Shown: positions 35,180 through 47,433 of the stretch, piece by piece
Layout: every line of letters begins with the position of its first letter
How positions within the stretch are numbered: position 1 is the first letter of the stretch
Source: Romanomermis culicivorax
Taxonomy: Eukaryota; Nematoda; Enoplea; Mermithida; Mermithidae
Assembly: GCA_963922205.1 (NCBI GenBank)
Contig: CAWUHX010000010.1
Location: 1,488,001 to 1,552,000 of the forward strand
DNA: 64,000 bases
Reading direction: 5' to 3'
The notes under the pieces: model-generated
Told to the model about the DNA's origin: nothing
The model's database searches: none
Seen by the model: only the letters and a program-made list of their open reading frames with translations
Program-made: the position numbers and the translations under genes

Positions 35180-35185
35180 AATAAA
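35180..35185 (+). terminator. Poly(A) signal of BEN gene
   Basis: AATAAA 22 bases after the BEN-gene stop codon. Confidence 0.55.
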
Positions 35186-35871
35186 TTCGCCTGCAAACAT
35201 CTTTTTTGTGTTCATTCGATAATTACTACATTTTTCTGATTGATAATATAAAAAAATAAAGTATGAAGTACGCTTTGCTCAGTGGGAATTTCCAGCAGAA
35301 AATTCTCTACATTGTGTACCTATGGATATAGTAAGATGCACGGAAGTGGTTTCGAACGCTTTCCTGTCTATGGTGAATATAAGCTTTTCCAATGATTTAT
35401 GACACACAGGTGACATTTATATGCTTTTCGGCTAGACTATAAAGGACAAACAGTGTTTGAGAAATGTTTGTGAATTGTTTGAGCCATGACTGGGGAGTGT
35501 TTGAAAAATGTTTGCGCTTTGTTTGTGGAGTGTTTGAGAATATTTTTTCGTCTTCAAACCTTTCTCAAACAAAGCTCAAACAATCCACAAACTGTTTGTG
35601 TTTGAAGTGTTTGAAGTTTGTAGGCGTTGTTTGTGCGTCGGACTGTAGACTTGATGTTGCTCATATAAGTCACGGGCCCAGACCTGAATTTTTGTGACGG
35701 GCACTGCTGCAGTCGCAACAGGCGATGCAGGGCTGTGCAGTCAGTTGTAGAGAAGCTACCACCCAGTGTGCGAGAACCGTTACAAATGGTCGAAATATGA
35801 TTTCTTGCTCATGTGTAGGCATTGTTTTCAAATCGTATAGCTGTGTCGAATGCGCTTCCATCTTCATTTGC

Positions 35872-36092
35872 AAATAAAAAAGTGACACAAATCATTGCTG
35901 TCGTCCAAGTCATTCACATACAGTTCTTACTGTAAAACTTCTTGCTCGAAAAATTGTTAAATATTAAGTCAGTATGCTCATAAATTTACTCTCATGTATG
36001 ATATGTTGTTTATCAGCAAGTCGTGAAAATCTGAAATATTACTTGCTTTCCGCTTTCATTATTTAGAAGCATTCCGAGAAAAACAGACTATA
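35872..36092. mobile_element. MITE family G, left-truncated copy
   Basis: Shares AAAAAAGTGACACAAATCA, GTATGCTCATAAATTTAC and the right end AGAAGCATTCCGAGAAAAAC then AGACTATA with the 33763 copy, but its left terminus is replaced by other repeat sequence. Confidence 0.65.
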
Positions 36093-38040
36093 CGTCTACC
36101 TTGATTTTTGATTATCAAGCGATATTTCGTTTGTAACATCTGCACAAGGGGCTGACGAAAAAATAATACGATGGAAAAAATTGCTATTTTTGAAATCTAA
36201 TAATCAAGATGCGTAACACTCATCTTATGAATATTGTTTACTGTAGCTTTAATATATCTATGTACATGGGCGATATAGTGGCATCAATTTCATACTTTAA
36301 TATAGTTTGTTAATTCCATGTTGCAGTTTACTGTACATATCCGCACATATATGTCAGCAAAACACATGTTCGTATAGCCGCCTGTCTATACGGACTGCAG
36401 CCTGTACTGTAGAGCCATAGCCCTGTATTTTGCTGATGTCCAGATACGCACAGTAAACTGTGATAATTGATGGACAAATTCAAAAGCTGTGAATAAAATA
36501 TCGTCTCTGCTTCAACAAAAGGTTCTACATGCACTTTTGACATTTTCAAGATAAACATTCTTAAAGTTTTGATAGTGAATGTCACGATAAATCGGCTTTT
36601 GATTCTCTAATTCTAAATTTCTTAATGAAACATACCTACAGTAGTTCGCGATTCTTTAGTTGATATAAATTAGGTTACACCAAGACAAGACCTTCAAATC
36701 GGTCTAACTCCATTTTCATGAAAAGTGGATATAGAACCTTTGGCGGAGCAGCAATGGTGCAAAACTGACATGGCTACATCGCCCATGCACATGAGTATTG
36801 AAACTACAGTAAACGATATTTATGACATGAATGTTACTTATTTTGATTATCGTATTCAAAAAATAACATTTTTTCCACCGCAGTATTATTTCATAAGCTC
36901 TCGCGCAGATATAACAAACGGAATATAGCTTGGTAATCAAAAATTGTTGTGCAGGTCTTTCCATAGGGTTTTTAAAGAGAGATAGGTTTGGTTTGGGCTG
37001 AACTAGTTAGAGCTATTCCTTGGCTAGGCCTCGGATATGGCGCAACAGGTCTCCTCCCAGACCTGGCAACAACAATCTTCACTTACCTATATCTCAAGGG
37101 GCTTCACAACGGCTCCTCGTAGACTCCCAAGAGAAAATCTGTATCCTCAGGAAGGAACGACGTTTGAAGGATCCCTGGAATGGGTCTTCCTCCCGCTTGA
37201 CGTCTGCAAGCAATAAGCGCCTGGTCCTATGGCCCTTCGCTACCTACTGTGACCAATGAGTATTAAATATTAACTAACCAAATATGGAAGGCGGACGTAC
37301 CACAATGGAATTATGCAAATCTAAGACTAGTGCTGGGTAAAGGTTTATTGTGGATGCCGCCATAAAACTACCAAAAATATAATAAAAAATAAAAATGATT
37401 TCACCAACATTTTTCCCTCTTTCTGTGGCGCTCCGTTGCTATGCATATTGTCTGCACCATCAGTCGTCCACTTTGTCGATTTACATGTCCACTTCCCGAT
37501 CGTGGCTTTGCCAGCAACAGGGTACCCAACAAAATCAGAGTTGACATACATATATGCATTTATATAAAGATAAAAGCGAACTTGATACGGCTAGTTCGCA
37601 AGCAAAACTCGTCAAATTGTCGAATTCTGATCTCTTGTTCATGTGTGGTGGTGCTGTTTTTAAGTCGCATAGCGGCCTGTATCAAATGCGCTTCCATCTT
37701 TATATAAATGCATATTTATGTCAATTCGGATGTTTGATTACCAAGCTATATTGCGTTTGTAACATATACGCAATGAGCTAAAGAAAAAATACTGCAATGG
37801 AAAAAATGTTATTTTTTGAATACGATAATCAAGATACGTAATATTCATCCCATGAATATCATTTACTGTAGTTTTAATACTTATTTACATGGGCGACATA
37901 GTCATGTCAATTTTATAATTTATCCGAAGGTTTAAAAGTTTGTTCTTTAATTGTCATAGTTTACTGAACGTATCCTGACATGTATATCAGCAAAACAGTC
38001 TGCATAGTCGCTTGTCTCTACAAACTGCAGTCACAGCCAC
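36093..38040. repeat. Dispersed repeat family D, three copies in two orientations
   Basis: Copies at about 36095-36320 (forward), 36720-36960 (inverted) and 37725-38040 (forward) share GATTACCAAGCTATATTGCG-like text, a segment with ATTTACTGTAG, and ACATGGGCGA(C/T)ATAG. Within the first, 36324-36362 and 36427-36460 form an inverted repeat (CAGTTTACTG arms). No coding function recognised. Confidence 0.55.
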
Positions 38041-39380
38041 TTTTTCCTTTTTTCTTTTCTTCTACTTCCTTTTTTTACAAAAATATCAAATTTCTAAAAA
38101 TACATATTCTTAATCCATTCCAAAAATCAGTTCTCCTCCTCCATGTTCACGTATTCTAGTTCTTCATCATATGATTCCTTTGTGCTAAGTGATCATTTCG
38201 TTTTTGTCACAAAAGTTTGTAAGCTATTCGTTGAACACACTTTTTCCGTCGCTGTTTTCTTCCATACAAAAAACATTGTAAGTTAGAATTTTTCGTCATT
38301 ATTATTTTCCTGTTTCGTTTCGCTCCGTCGCTGGGTTAAGAATAAAATTCGCATGATTATTCGAGTTTTCTAGTTGGGACAAAACGAAGGTTTGGCTTTA
38401 GCACAGTCCAGATCCGTACAATTTTTAGTCGTCTCACATTAATGATACACCACAAAGCCAAAACCGCACAGGTTGCATAAATCGAACATACTTAATAATA
38501 AATATTCAATCGAGCATAAGTGCCGTAACCTGTATTTGATTTGGAATATCATATACTTAATGTGCTCGTTTGGAACGTAATTCGACTCAAAAGGAGAAAA
38601 TTAAATCCGATGCCGAATAAATGAACATCGAATGCTTCTGACGACATCAGGCCAAACAAAAAATTCCATAAATCTATTATTTACCAAAACAATTGATAGT
38701 TCCACTTATTCGCAATTTTTTATAAAATGCTTCAAAATTGAAAAATGACAAAAATTCGTACTCAAACTTTTACTACAAAATTTTTAATTCAAATAATTGT
38801 TAAAGATATAAAAATTGTTGAAGTTATTATGATAAGTATGTTCCGAAATTCCCAGTTTTATGTAACGTATATTTCAATAGAAAATCGTAAAAATATGTAA
38901 TAGCACCTGCTTTCTAACTTTTTTTTTATTTAGAGAGATTTCAGGGAGAAGACATTACTCACGGATCGTCTTTCAAGTTCAGGATCTCCTATGACCTTAA
39001 CTTAACTGCTTTTGTTTATCTGTCACGCCCTAAATGATGGCATCAACAGAATGCTTTTGGTTATAAAATAGTGTTGGATTACTGTAGTCCTGGAAATTTC
39101 ATCAAAAAAGCCGTCGTCATCAAATGGTTTCGAAATTAATTTCAACGACGAGAAAACGATTTCTATAAGACGTTTCTAAATAAACTTTCGTCCACGCAAA
39201 GAAAAATCAACATCGCACACAAAACAAAATGGATTCCTTCCTTTCCAGAAGAAAAAAGAAAAATTGCGTTTGTTCCTATGCCAAGAAGACGAAAATTCGA
39301 AAATGACGTGTTTTTCACTTTCACAGAAAAAAACTTTTTTTCAAGCTGTGATCTGACCGCCAGCCTAGATTACAGGCCAT
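38041..39380. other. No gene recognised; contains MITE family G relic
   Basis: TATAAAATGCTTCAAAATTG at 38720 and TTTAGAGAGATTTCAGGGAG at 38930 mark a diverged family G copy (about 38706-38955). Otherwise AT-rich, with no recognisable gene. Confidence 0.45.
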
Positions 39381-39390
39381 TATGGGTAAA

Positions 39391-39609
39391 TTACTCTCGC
39401 GGTAGAAAAAAAGTATCCAGAAGGAAATGAAACTTTTTCCGAGCCGATTCTAAAAAACACCCGACTCTTGGACAATGGTTTCGAATTGCTACGCGCCAGA
39501 AAGTTGCTTCTGCTTTCCCTGATGGAAGAAGAGGCGACCGGTTTCTCAATACTATGTGACTTACTCATCAGTACTTTAAAGGCTTACTGTAACTTTGCAG
39601 CGTCAAACT
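39391..39609 (+). other. Possible exon of unknown function
   Basis: An open plus-strand stretch of about 70 codons ending at a TAG near 39607, with leucine-rich helical character (FELLRARKLLLLSLMEEEA, FSILCDLLISTLKAY). There is no start codon in frame and no recognised family. It precedes the 3CxxC gene by 100 bp and could be an exon or a decayed one. Confidence 0.25.
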
Positions 39610-39705
39610 AGTTTTCGGAAGATGGCTCATTTTATCCAGAACAATCAGGATATAGCGTAATAAATTTTTACGACATCATCCAGGAGCTGCGCCGTTCAGT
39701 AAAAC

Positions 39706-41734
39706 ATGAATCTGTTGACCAACATTGACATGGAAACTTTATGGCACATGGAATTCGATAATTTATTCAAAACGTTTTTCAACGTCTGGTACTTGAGCCC
39801 TTTGGTGAGCGATCTACCGCCCGTGGGATTGTGGTTCGAAACTAAAGATTCGGCCAAGGTTCGATATTTGTGTCAGGTAAGCTATATGTCGAGCGCCATC
39901 AGTACGGCCTAAAACTAATGTTCATTTTTTTGCAGAAATGCGGTCAAGGTTGGACGTCAATGAAAGGTTGTGTCTATTTTTGGTATACGTTGAATATATC
40001 GCAAAACGTTGGCATACTGTACTTCAAATTGATGGGCCAGACGTGCCAAAAATGCAACGATAACCGGTTCGAGCATCCGTTATGGTACCCGGAAGAAGTG
40101 ATCAAAGTATGGTATGGCTCAGACTAATGACAACAAGATTTCAACATCGAGCTCCTGATGACGATTAGTGGTGACACATTCATTTGAGGCTCGAAATTAG
40201 TAATAAACTTTAGCGCGATTGTCAAATTCATTACGCATGGAAATTTTTGGCATCTGGGCCCAGTTGCACGAACATCTCCTTCGCGAAGGAGATCATTTCA
40301 GCCAACTGTAGACCTGAATAAATCGTAAACCGATAGTAAGACATTAGCTCTATTCACATAAATAGACAGATCTTTGAAACCTGCATCAAATGCAGGAAAT
40401 CTAAATTTGAATCGGCAAAACTTATGATCTGGCCGAAGGGGAACCAATTCCAGAAGGGAATGTTCGTGCAACCGGGCCCTGATCCAATGTGTAGATTTTC
40501 TTTCAATTAAATTCATCAGTATTTACACAACTCTGGGTCATATAGATTTAGTCAGTTCACAACTATCGCTTGTCAATCCATTATAAAATGCTCCTAATTG
40601 AAAAATTAAAAACTCGGAAGGTCGTCAAAATCGCTCACACAAAACTTTTACAGCAGTATTTATCACACTAAAAATTTTAAAAAGTTATTTGGGTATGCTC
40701 AGAAAAACGAAAAATTATGAAGTGCATTGTAAGGTGAGACACTACATCATAATTTTCCATTACTTTACAAATTCGGGCTATTTTTGCATAACAAATGAAC
40801 TTGATGTAGATTTACAGAAGTCAACCTTTACGATATTCAGCCCTCTTTTTAACGTAATAAGAACATGTCGCATCGAAATTTACTTGTATGTACATGTCTA
40901 AAAAACCAGGTGTGCACACAATCCATCGTGATATAAACGTTATTTTTGCTCACGGATTTTGTGTCGTCAGCAAGGCTCAAACCTTTCTAATTCAGAGTGA
41001 AACACGTATGTTTGTACTTCAATTATCGAAAAATATCTGCGATTCAATCTATGCTCTTTCTCAACTTTATCATTTAACCAGATTTATTGTTGATTTTAGT
41101 GATGTAAATATGACCTAATGTAAAAATGGTTATGTAACGTATTCGATGCTAGTTCACATGCATCTTTCGGAAGCCAAAAAACTTTTCCTCGTCTGAGTTT
41201 CCAATCTTGAAATTTACGAAAATTTTCTTACGAGGGCTTGAAGTGATTTATAGCAGGTTGATTGTAGTTCTTTTCACAAGCAACTGTTGGATTTTTTTCA
41301 CACTATTCTGGTGAATTTCAAAAAATTCATCAAGTAATAGGTCAATGCCATAAGGTTTCAAATCAAGCACTTCAGATAATCTGCTAGTATTATGCTTTGA
41401 TTCAGGATGATTTTAAAATAATCTACAAATAACAGCAGCTGTAAGAAACAAAATATTGACGGTATGTATGACAGGCTTTCAGCTCCTTCATTTTTGTATG
41501 AAATTTTCATGCTTTCAGGTGCTGAGGAACATATACTACAAAGTCGGTCAAACTTTTTACGGATTCGTCCGACCCAATTTCGAAAAACAACGTCGACCGG
41601 GCAAACCACGCTCCCAACACGCCAAAAACTTGTGCCAAGCGTGCCAGATGGGTTTTTGCAGTAACAGTAGTTCTAAAGAAAACGTACCAAATTCCAAAAC
41701 CGATACCGTACAAACTGTTTTAGTTGTAAGGTGA
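39706..41734 (+). CDS. 3CxxC-type zinc-finger protein (receptor-transporting-protein-like), complete
   Basis: Three plus-strand exons, 39706-39876, 39936-40106 and 41519-41734, join in phase 0 and give 185 residues. Splice sites are CAG|GTAAGC, TTGCAG|AAA, AAA|GTATGG and TTTCAG|GTG. The three cysteine pairs of the zf-3CxxC domain are present: YLCQKCGQ, QTCQKCND and NLCQACQMGFC. Family landmarks WTSMKG, VYF, FE-P-W and EEVIK followed by VLRNIYYKVGQTFYG lie between them. Vertebrate RTP proteins chaperone chemosensory receptors to the cell surface, and ZAR1 relatives bind RNA in oocytes. The short form lacks a C-terminal membrane anchor, so a soluble role is likelier. The 1.4-kb intron 2 contains a family G MITE relic (about 40578-40745). 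Confidence 0.88.
40578..40745. mobile_element. MITE family G relic in 3CxxC gene intron
   Basis: TTATAAAATGCTCCTAATTG and GTCGTCAAAATCGCTCACAC match other family G members; the right terminus is not clear. Confidence 0.5.
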
Positions 41735-41792
41735 ACATGATTCGCTATCTTCTGATTATTTTGGAAATGCACATGCTGAAAGTTGGGTGCGC

Positions 41793-42000
41793 TATAATCT
41801 GTTTTCTATAAAATGCTTGTAAATTAAAAAATGACAAAAATTAGTACTGACGTCAAAATCATGTAGAGCAATGTTTTGCAAAAAAATACACTGAAGGTTA
41901 GCTGTGTAATTCTACAAATTTAAAGCCTCGTGTGACAGGACATGGTCTGGCAGAAATGCGTAAAAATATCAACTTGTTTTGCAGATCTAAACAGCGTATA
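41793..42000. mobile_element. MITE family G copy just past the 3CxxC gene
   Basis: Starts TATAATCTGTTTTCTATAAA and ends near AAACAGCGTATA, beginning 58 bp after the stop codon at 41732-41734. It likely contributes to the 3' UTR of that gene. Confidence 0.6.
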
Positions 42001-43781
42001 GTGCGGTAATTGTGAATTCATTACAGTATTGTTTCAGAATTGCGAACCGAAATACGGAAAGTTAAGATTCTTGCTCGTTATGTAAACGTAATCGTTGATT
42101 CTATAAACTACTTGCTTTGTGCATTATTGGCCTACTGTAGAAATTAAGCGATCATTTTTGTATCTCGTTCTTTTTGTTTGTTACTTTAACCAAAGCCTTT
42201 CACTTATTTGCATATACGTTGAGAGATTTTATCCTGTGATTTTGATTCGAGATTATAATTGGCGCGCTAAAATTGATGACAATGTTTTCCTGTGATGACT
42301 GTTCAACTTTTTAGCTTTAGAATAGATTGTGCTTCTTTGATGCTCACCCACATTTTTTATGAAATCAGTTGGTTTTCTAGCTACAGTAAAATTTCATAGG
42401 CAATTTGGAGTGTGGATTTTTATTCGTTATACTTCTGTGGGAGAAAAATCGGGCACTTAGTATATTATCTGGAACGCGCCAAATTATTATGCCCGAAGTT
42501 CCTTACACTGTGAGAAATCAGTCAGATTCATATATTTTCTGTGTGGAGGATTATACCTGGTCTGGTAGCCATAGCCTCACCACGCAGAAAGTGTTTGATC
42601 CCCACATAGTGACTTTTGGCGACCATAAATATTTTTTTTCCAAAACGCAACAAGTATTAAATGAATCGGTAGCCTTTGTTGTAATCGATTAAAAATAGGC
42701 AAACGGATTCTTTTTGATAATATGGTAAGAATTCTTTTTTTCACATGTCTTTAGATTCACAATGATGTGAAGTTCAAAAGAAGCTATTTTCGATATCAGT
42801 TCTTCGAATATCTTCTAATATAACTCTGAACAATGGATTTTTTACTTCTTGGAGATTGTTACCTTCTATCTTGACGAAATTGTAGGACATGAACTTTTCG
42901 GTCATTTTTTCTATCTGTTGAAACTCATTTTTAAAAAATGATCGACGTACAAAAGCAAATGGAAAGTTTATATGAAATTTGGTTGTTCTTCTTTCGTCAC
43001 TATCGGGCCGCAGATGATTGTATACAAGATCTTCAAGGTTTCGTCGTTTTCTTGGTTGGATACTGAATCACACGCCAAACCATTTTTTCCGAAGTCTAAA
43101 CATGGCAAAAATTTTAATAGTCATAGGCTGAGGTCAGCATCAGCAGCTCAGGGAGAACTTGTGTGGAAAATTCGCAGATGATAGACGTCAAAAAAATTTG
43201 ACCACATAGATATTTAATATCAAGACATCTCAGTTTCCATATTATTCTTCCTGAGTTTTGATAATTGATTTCAGATTTTGACGTCAGCAAGGTTGTTGTC
43301 TTTCATGAACCATGCTATGAAAAAAGGATATACCGTCACTGAAATGGCTATCAGTTCCAGGTAATAGTTCGCATATTCCATATTTAGAAATGGCTTCGTT
43401 CCTGGCTAGTAAAAAATTCGGTCGCCGAAAATCTTCTGGCAATAATCGGACGCCTTTGGCCGCTTGCAAAAAAACGTAAGAATTTGGCCGGAATTTCGTC
43501 GCTTTTAAACGCTGTTGCTGTAGACGATTTTCCTACGATTTCCATTTCCTCTTTGCAGCGTAACTTGAAACATTTGACCAGGCACTCCAGTTTCCTGAGA
43601 ATATCTTTCGCAAAGTTGATAATAAACTTGGCAATACTACAGTCCTTTGGTTTCATTTTTCCTCATTGCTTATTTTGCCCTGTCCTTTCTCGTTCGATTT
43701 ATTTTCTTTCTTTGTATATTTCTTGATTTAATTTCCGTCATTCGTTGTTTCGTTCTATGTACTGGTCTTTTTTCTTGATTC
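42001..43781. other. Unresolved region with candidate coding pieces
   Basis: Three stretches look codon-like but I recognise none. They are 42405-42692 plus (PEVPYTVRNQSDSYIFCVED), a short plus frame from ATG 42938 (LYEIWLFFFRHYRAADDC), and overlapping frames on both strands at 43384-43656 (minus KPKDCSIAKFIINFAKDIL; plus MASFLASKKFGRRK from 43390). Splice-like TTTAG and TTTCAG acceptors occur at 42753, 43274 and 43387. They may be exons of one or two undefined genes. Confidence 0.25.
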
Positions 43782-43850
43782 TATAGCTGTTTTTTTTTTA
43801 AACGCTTCTGAATAATAAAAGTGGAAAGCGAGTATCGTTTCATATTTTTT
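43782..43850. mobile_element. MITE family G, half copy
   Basis: CTATAGCTG, a T run, AAACGCTTCTGAATAATAAA and AGTGGAAAGCGAGTA match the end of the family that carries the AATAATGAAAGTGGAAAGC motif (compare 46239). Truncated next to the microsatellite. Confidence 0.55.
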
Positions 43851-43962
43851 ATGGATTCATACTCAATGGAGGCATTTTACGGAAAACAGACTATTAGTTC
43901 TTTTTTTGATTCGCTCCTATTTGTCATTCATTCCTACTACGTAGATTCTAAACTCTTTTCTC

Positions 43963-45006
<1,044 letters not shown>

Positions 45007-45046
45007 TTTTTCAACTAATATGGCATCTCACTTTTCTGGAGCCAGT

Positions 45047-45341
45047 TCTTCAAACCATTGGATTTTTTTTCCTGATATCAGGCTGAAAATGCGTCGGATT
45101 AATCAATTTGCAAAATTTTTTGTGCTTCGACCAGTGAAGTTGCTGACATTGCTTGCTGCAGTAACGTACAGCACGGCAATTACCGCACAAATGTAACGGC
45201 AGATCACGGATTTCGCAGCATGTGCAATGGTCAACGTTCCCATGGGCTTCATCGCCAGGCGTCGTACTAAAAACTGTCGCGCGAGCGGCTGCCCATTTTG
45301 GAACTGCAAGGGCGGTCACTACCACCGCTGCTTGAGCTCAT
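45047..45341 (-). CDS. MYND zinc-finger protein (probable frameshift or missing exon)
   Basis: The minus strand encodes a full MYND domain: CTCCEIRDLPLHLCGNCRA, RYCSKQCQQLHWSKHKKFC. It has the C-x2-C, C-x2-C, C-x3-C and H-x3-C zinc-ligand pattern of this protein-interaction finger, found in SMYD methyltransferases, DEAF1, ZMYND proteins and others. The domain frame is open back to a TGA but has no ATG. A good ATG at 45341-45339 starts a Ser/Arg-rich segment (MSSSSGGSDRPCSSKMGSRS) in another frame. The two frames would join if one base of the run at 45269-45273 were absent; otherwise an acceptor (TTGCAG|TTCC, about 45306) could begin an internal exon. It stops at TGA (45047-45049) 20 residues after the finger, or is spliced at ATG|GTTTGA. 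No SET domain is seen here. Confidence 0.7.
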
Positions 45342-46238
45342 TTTGTCATTTCTGAAATTCAAATGATAAGTCATGTCATGACTGATAAAAGAAGTAGTAA
45401 GCAGTGAATTCAGAGTTCCAACAGTAGTCCTGTCAATTTTTCGGAAAAGAACTTCTTGCTATTATTCACTGCTAGTTTCAGGAAAAATCATCTTCAGTTC
45501 CATATGTAGACATCGCAAACTTTATAAACCTAACGCCAAAAAAGCTTGCTACCCATCCCATCATAACCCAGCAACGCAGCAAAGACATTTTTTCTGCCTA
45601 TTTTTGTTTTGGCTTCCTTTATTTTTGTTTCTGTTCTTTGTTACGTTTGTTTTAGTTTATATCTTCACATTTTATCATTTATCGTTTTAGTTTCTCATGC
45701 TTCTTTATCTACTTTCTTATCAATTTTTCGCTACATTGGCTTTCTATACTGGCTGTTACATTTATCTTTGTTCTTCTGTTTTTTGTTTTTTTGTTCCTTT
45801 GTTTTGCGATTTCTCTTTTTCTGTTTTAATTTCGTTTTGGTTTCACTTGTGGGAATTGTAGTGATATTTATATTTTTCTTCTGCATTTTCTATATTCTTT
45901 CTTTATATTATTTTCCTTATATTTCTTTTCGCTTCTTTACATTTGTTTTCCTTTTTGGTATTCGTATCTCCTTTCCTCAAGTTTATTTGATTTCTTCGTA
46001 TTTATTTGATTTTATATACATTTAATTTTTTGTGTTTATGTTTTCCCCCTTTTTCCCACTCGTTTCAGTCTATTATATGTTTTCTCTTCCATATATCTTT
46101 TCCTTTACACATCGTTGAGAGTTTTCATGTATTTTCTTCATATTTCTTCAATTATTCTTCATTGTTGACTTGAGGTTTTTCTTTGTTTTTACTTGGAATT
46201 CCTTCCTTCTTTTTATTTTACTTCACTTTTCGTTGATT
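45342..46238. other. No gene; T-rich low-complexity tract
   Basis: About 45590-46230 is dominated by runs of T with scattered C and G (TTTTGTTTT, TTTCTTC). The open frame at 45609-46025 (phenylalanine/leucine-rich) is a composition artefact. Confidence 0.6.
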
Positions 46239-46487
46239 TATAATCTGTTTTTCTTAAAATGCTTCCAAATAATGAAAGTGGAAAGCAAGTAGTATTTCAG
46301 ATTTTTGCGATTTTCTGATTAACAATATATCATGCTGGACTGGAAATTTGTGAGCATACTGACCCAACCTTTACCAATTTTTCTAGTGAAAAATTTTACA
46401 GTAAGAACTTTACGTAAACGATTTTGACCACAGTACTTATTTGTGTCACTTTTCTATTTAGAAGCATTTTATAAAAAACAGACTATA
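46239..46487. mobile_element. MITE family G, complete copy (inverted)
   Basis: Ends TATAATCTGTTTTTCTTAAA and, inverted, TATAGTCTGTTTTTTATAAA; 249 bp, aligning end to end in reverse orientation with the copy at 33763-34009. Confidence 0.8.
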
Positions 46488-47433
46488 GCTTCATTTTCTC
46501 ACGTTCATTTTAGTTATTTATTTTTTCCTCTCTTTTTTTGATTTTTACCTCTATTTTTTCTGAGTTCTATAGCCCTACTAAAGAAAAAAGGTTAAGAATG
46601 ATGGACATTGGGTGACCGAAAACTTGGGCTTCTGGGTTACGATGTGATGTTGGTAACAACCTTTTTTAGCCTGGGTTTATAAGTGATTCATCTTCACTGA
46701 CGGAAATGGGGGTGATGTCATCTTTTTATAGGATTGTCTCCTAGGGTGACGATGTTTGACTAAAAGTTTTTTTTTACTTTGTTCTAGCCAAGAAATTAAT
46801 AATAGTAATAAAGAATTAGATCGAAATTAAAATTTTCAAATGGAGAAATGAAAAAAATGTTTCATGCGAATTTTTCAGTCCCACTAAGCCTAAGTTTTCA
46901 AAGCGTCATGCAAAAATTGATTGGTAAATTGAAAATACATCGTATATAATAGAACAGTTAACAAAGGCAGCTGTCTAATTTAATACATGATTTATGGCGC
47001 GATTCAATTCAGTTGTGATAATACAGCAAAAATTGCAATTTTTTCACAAAAGCTCAGAAGCACCGTAAATTTCTCTATATACTTTACCATGTCTTCTACC
47101 TGCTGTCAAAAAAACTACTGAAACTCATTTACTGCTGGGAGGTCCAACGACTTGGAGTTTGAACACCATCTTAAAATTGCATTTTCCGATAATTGCGACC
47201 TACGTTGTGGTAGAATTGCAGCTTGATAAGTTACAAAAGTGAGACATTAGGACAAATTTCGTATGTTGAATATTGAGGTAATTCTCAAATTGCATAAGAA
47301 ATAAAATTCGCAAAGATACAATACGCCAAGGTTTGGAATCCTCGCATTTTTTAGAATATTTATGTCTAATTACGAGACTTGAGATGTATTTATGGTAGCA
47401 GCCTAGGCATCTAGTAACTTTATCGTTGAGAAT
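46488..47433. other. No gene recognised
   Basis: AT-rich spacer without identifiable features. Confidence 0.4.

Larger units (their letters stand above)
30936..35645. mobile_element. Tc1/mariner-superfamily transposon carrying a BEN-domain gene (4,710 bp)
   Basis: Termini begin CAGTCCGACGCACAAACAAC and match in inverted orientation for 23 bp. TA dinucleotides flank both ends (30934-30935, 35646-35647), the standard target of this superfamily; the paralogous LTR at 30616 shows the empty site with a single TA. Each end has about 200 bp of dense CAAACA/TGTTTG subterminal repeats in both orientations (30936-31140 and 35450-35645). The interior holds a minus-strand transposase and a divergent plus-strand BEN-domain gene. 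The element is much larger than the usual 1-2 kb of the superfamily. Confidence 0.92.
30887..35784. repeat. TRIM-like element, right LTR, split by the mariner-type insertion
   Basis: The LTR runs from 30887 to 30935 and resumes at 35646-35784. The intervening 30936-35645 is the Tc1/mariner-superfamily element, with TA on both sides. It ends CCGTTACA followed by the AATG duplication. Confidence 0.85.

Noticed and set aside
45609-46025. 138-residue hydrophobic frame resembling a membrane protein
   Set aside because: The Phe/Leu-rich sequence follows from T-rich composition; no conserved motif, and neighbouring frames look alike.
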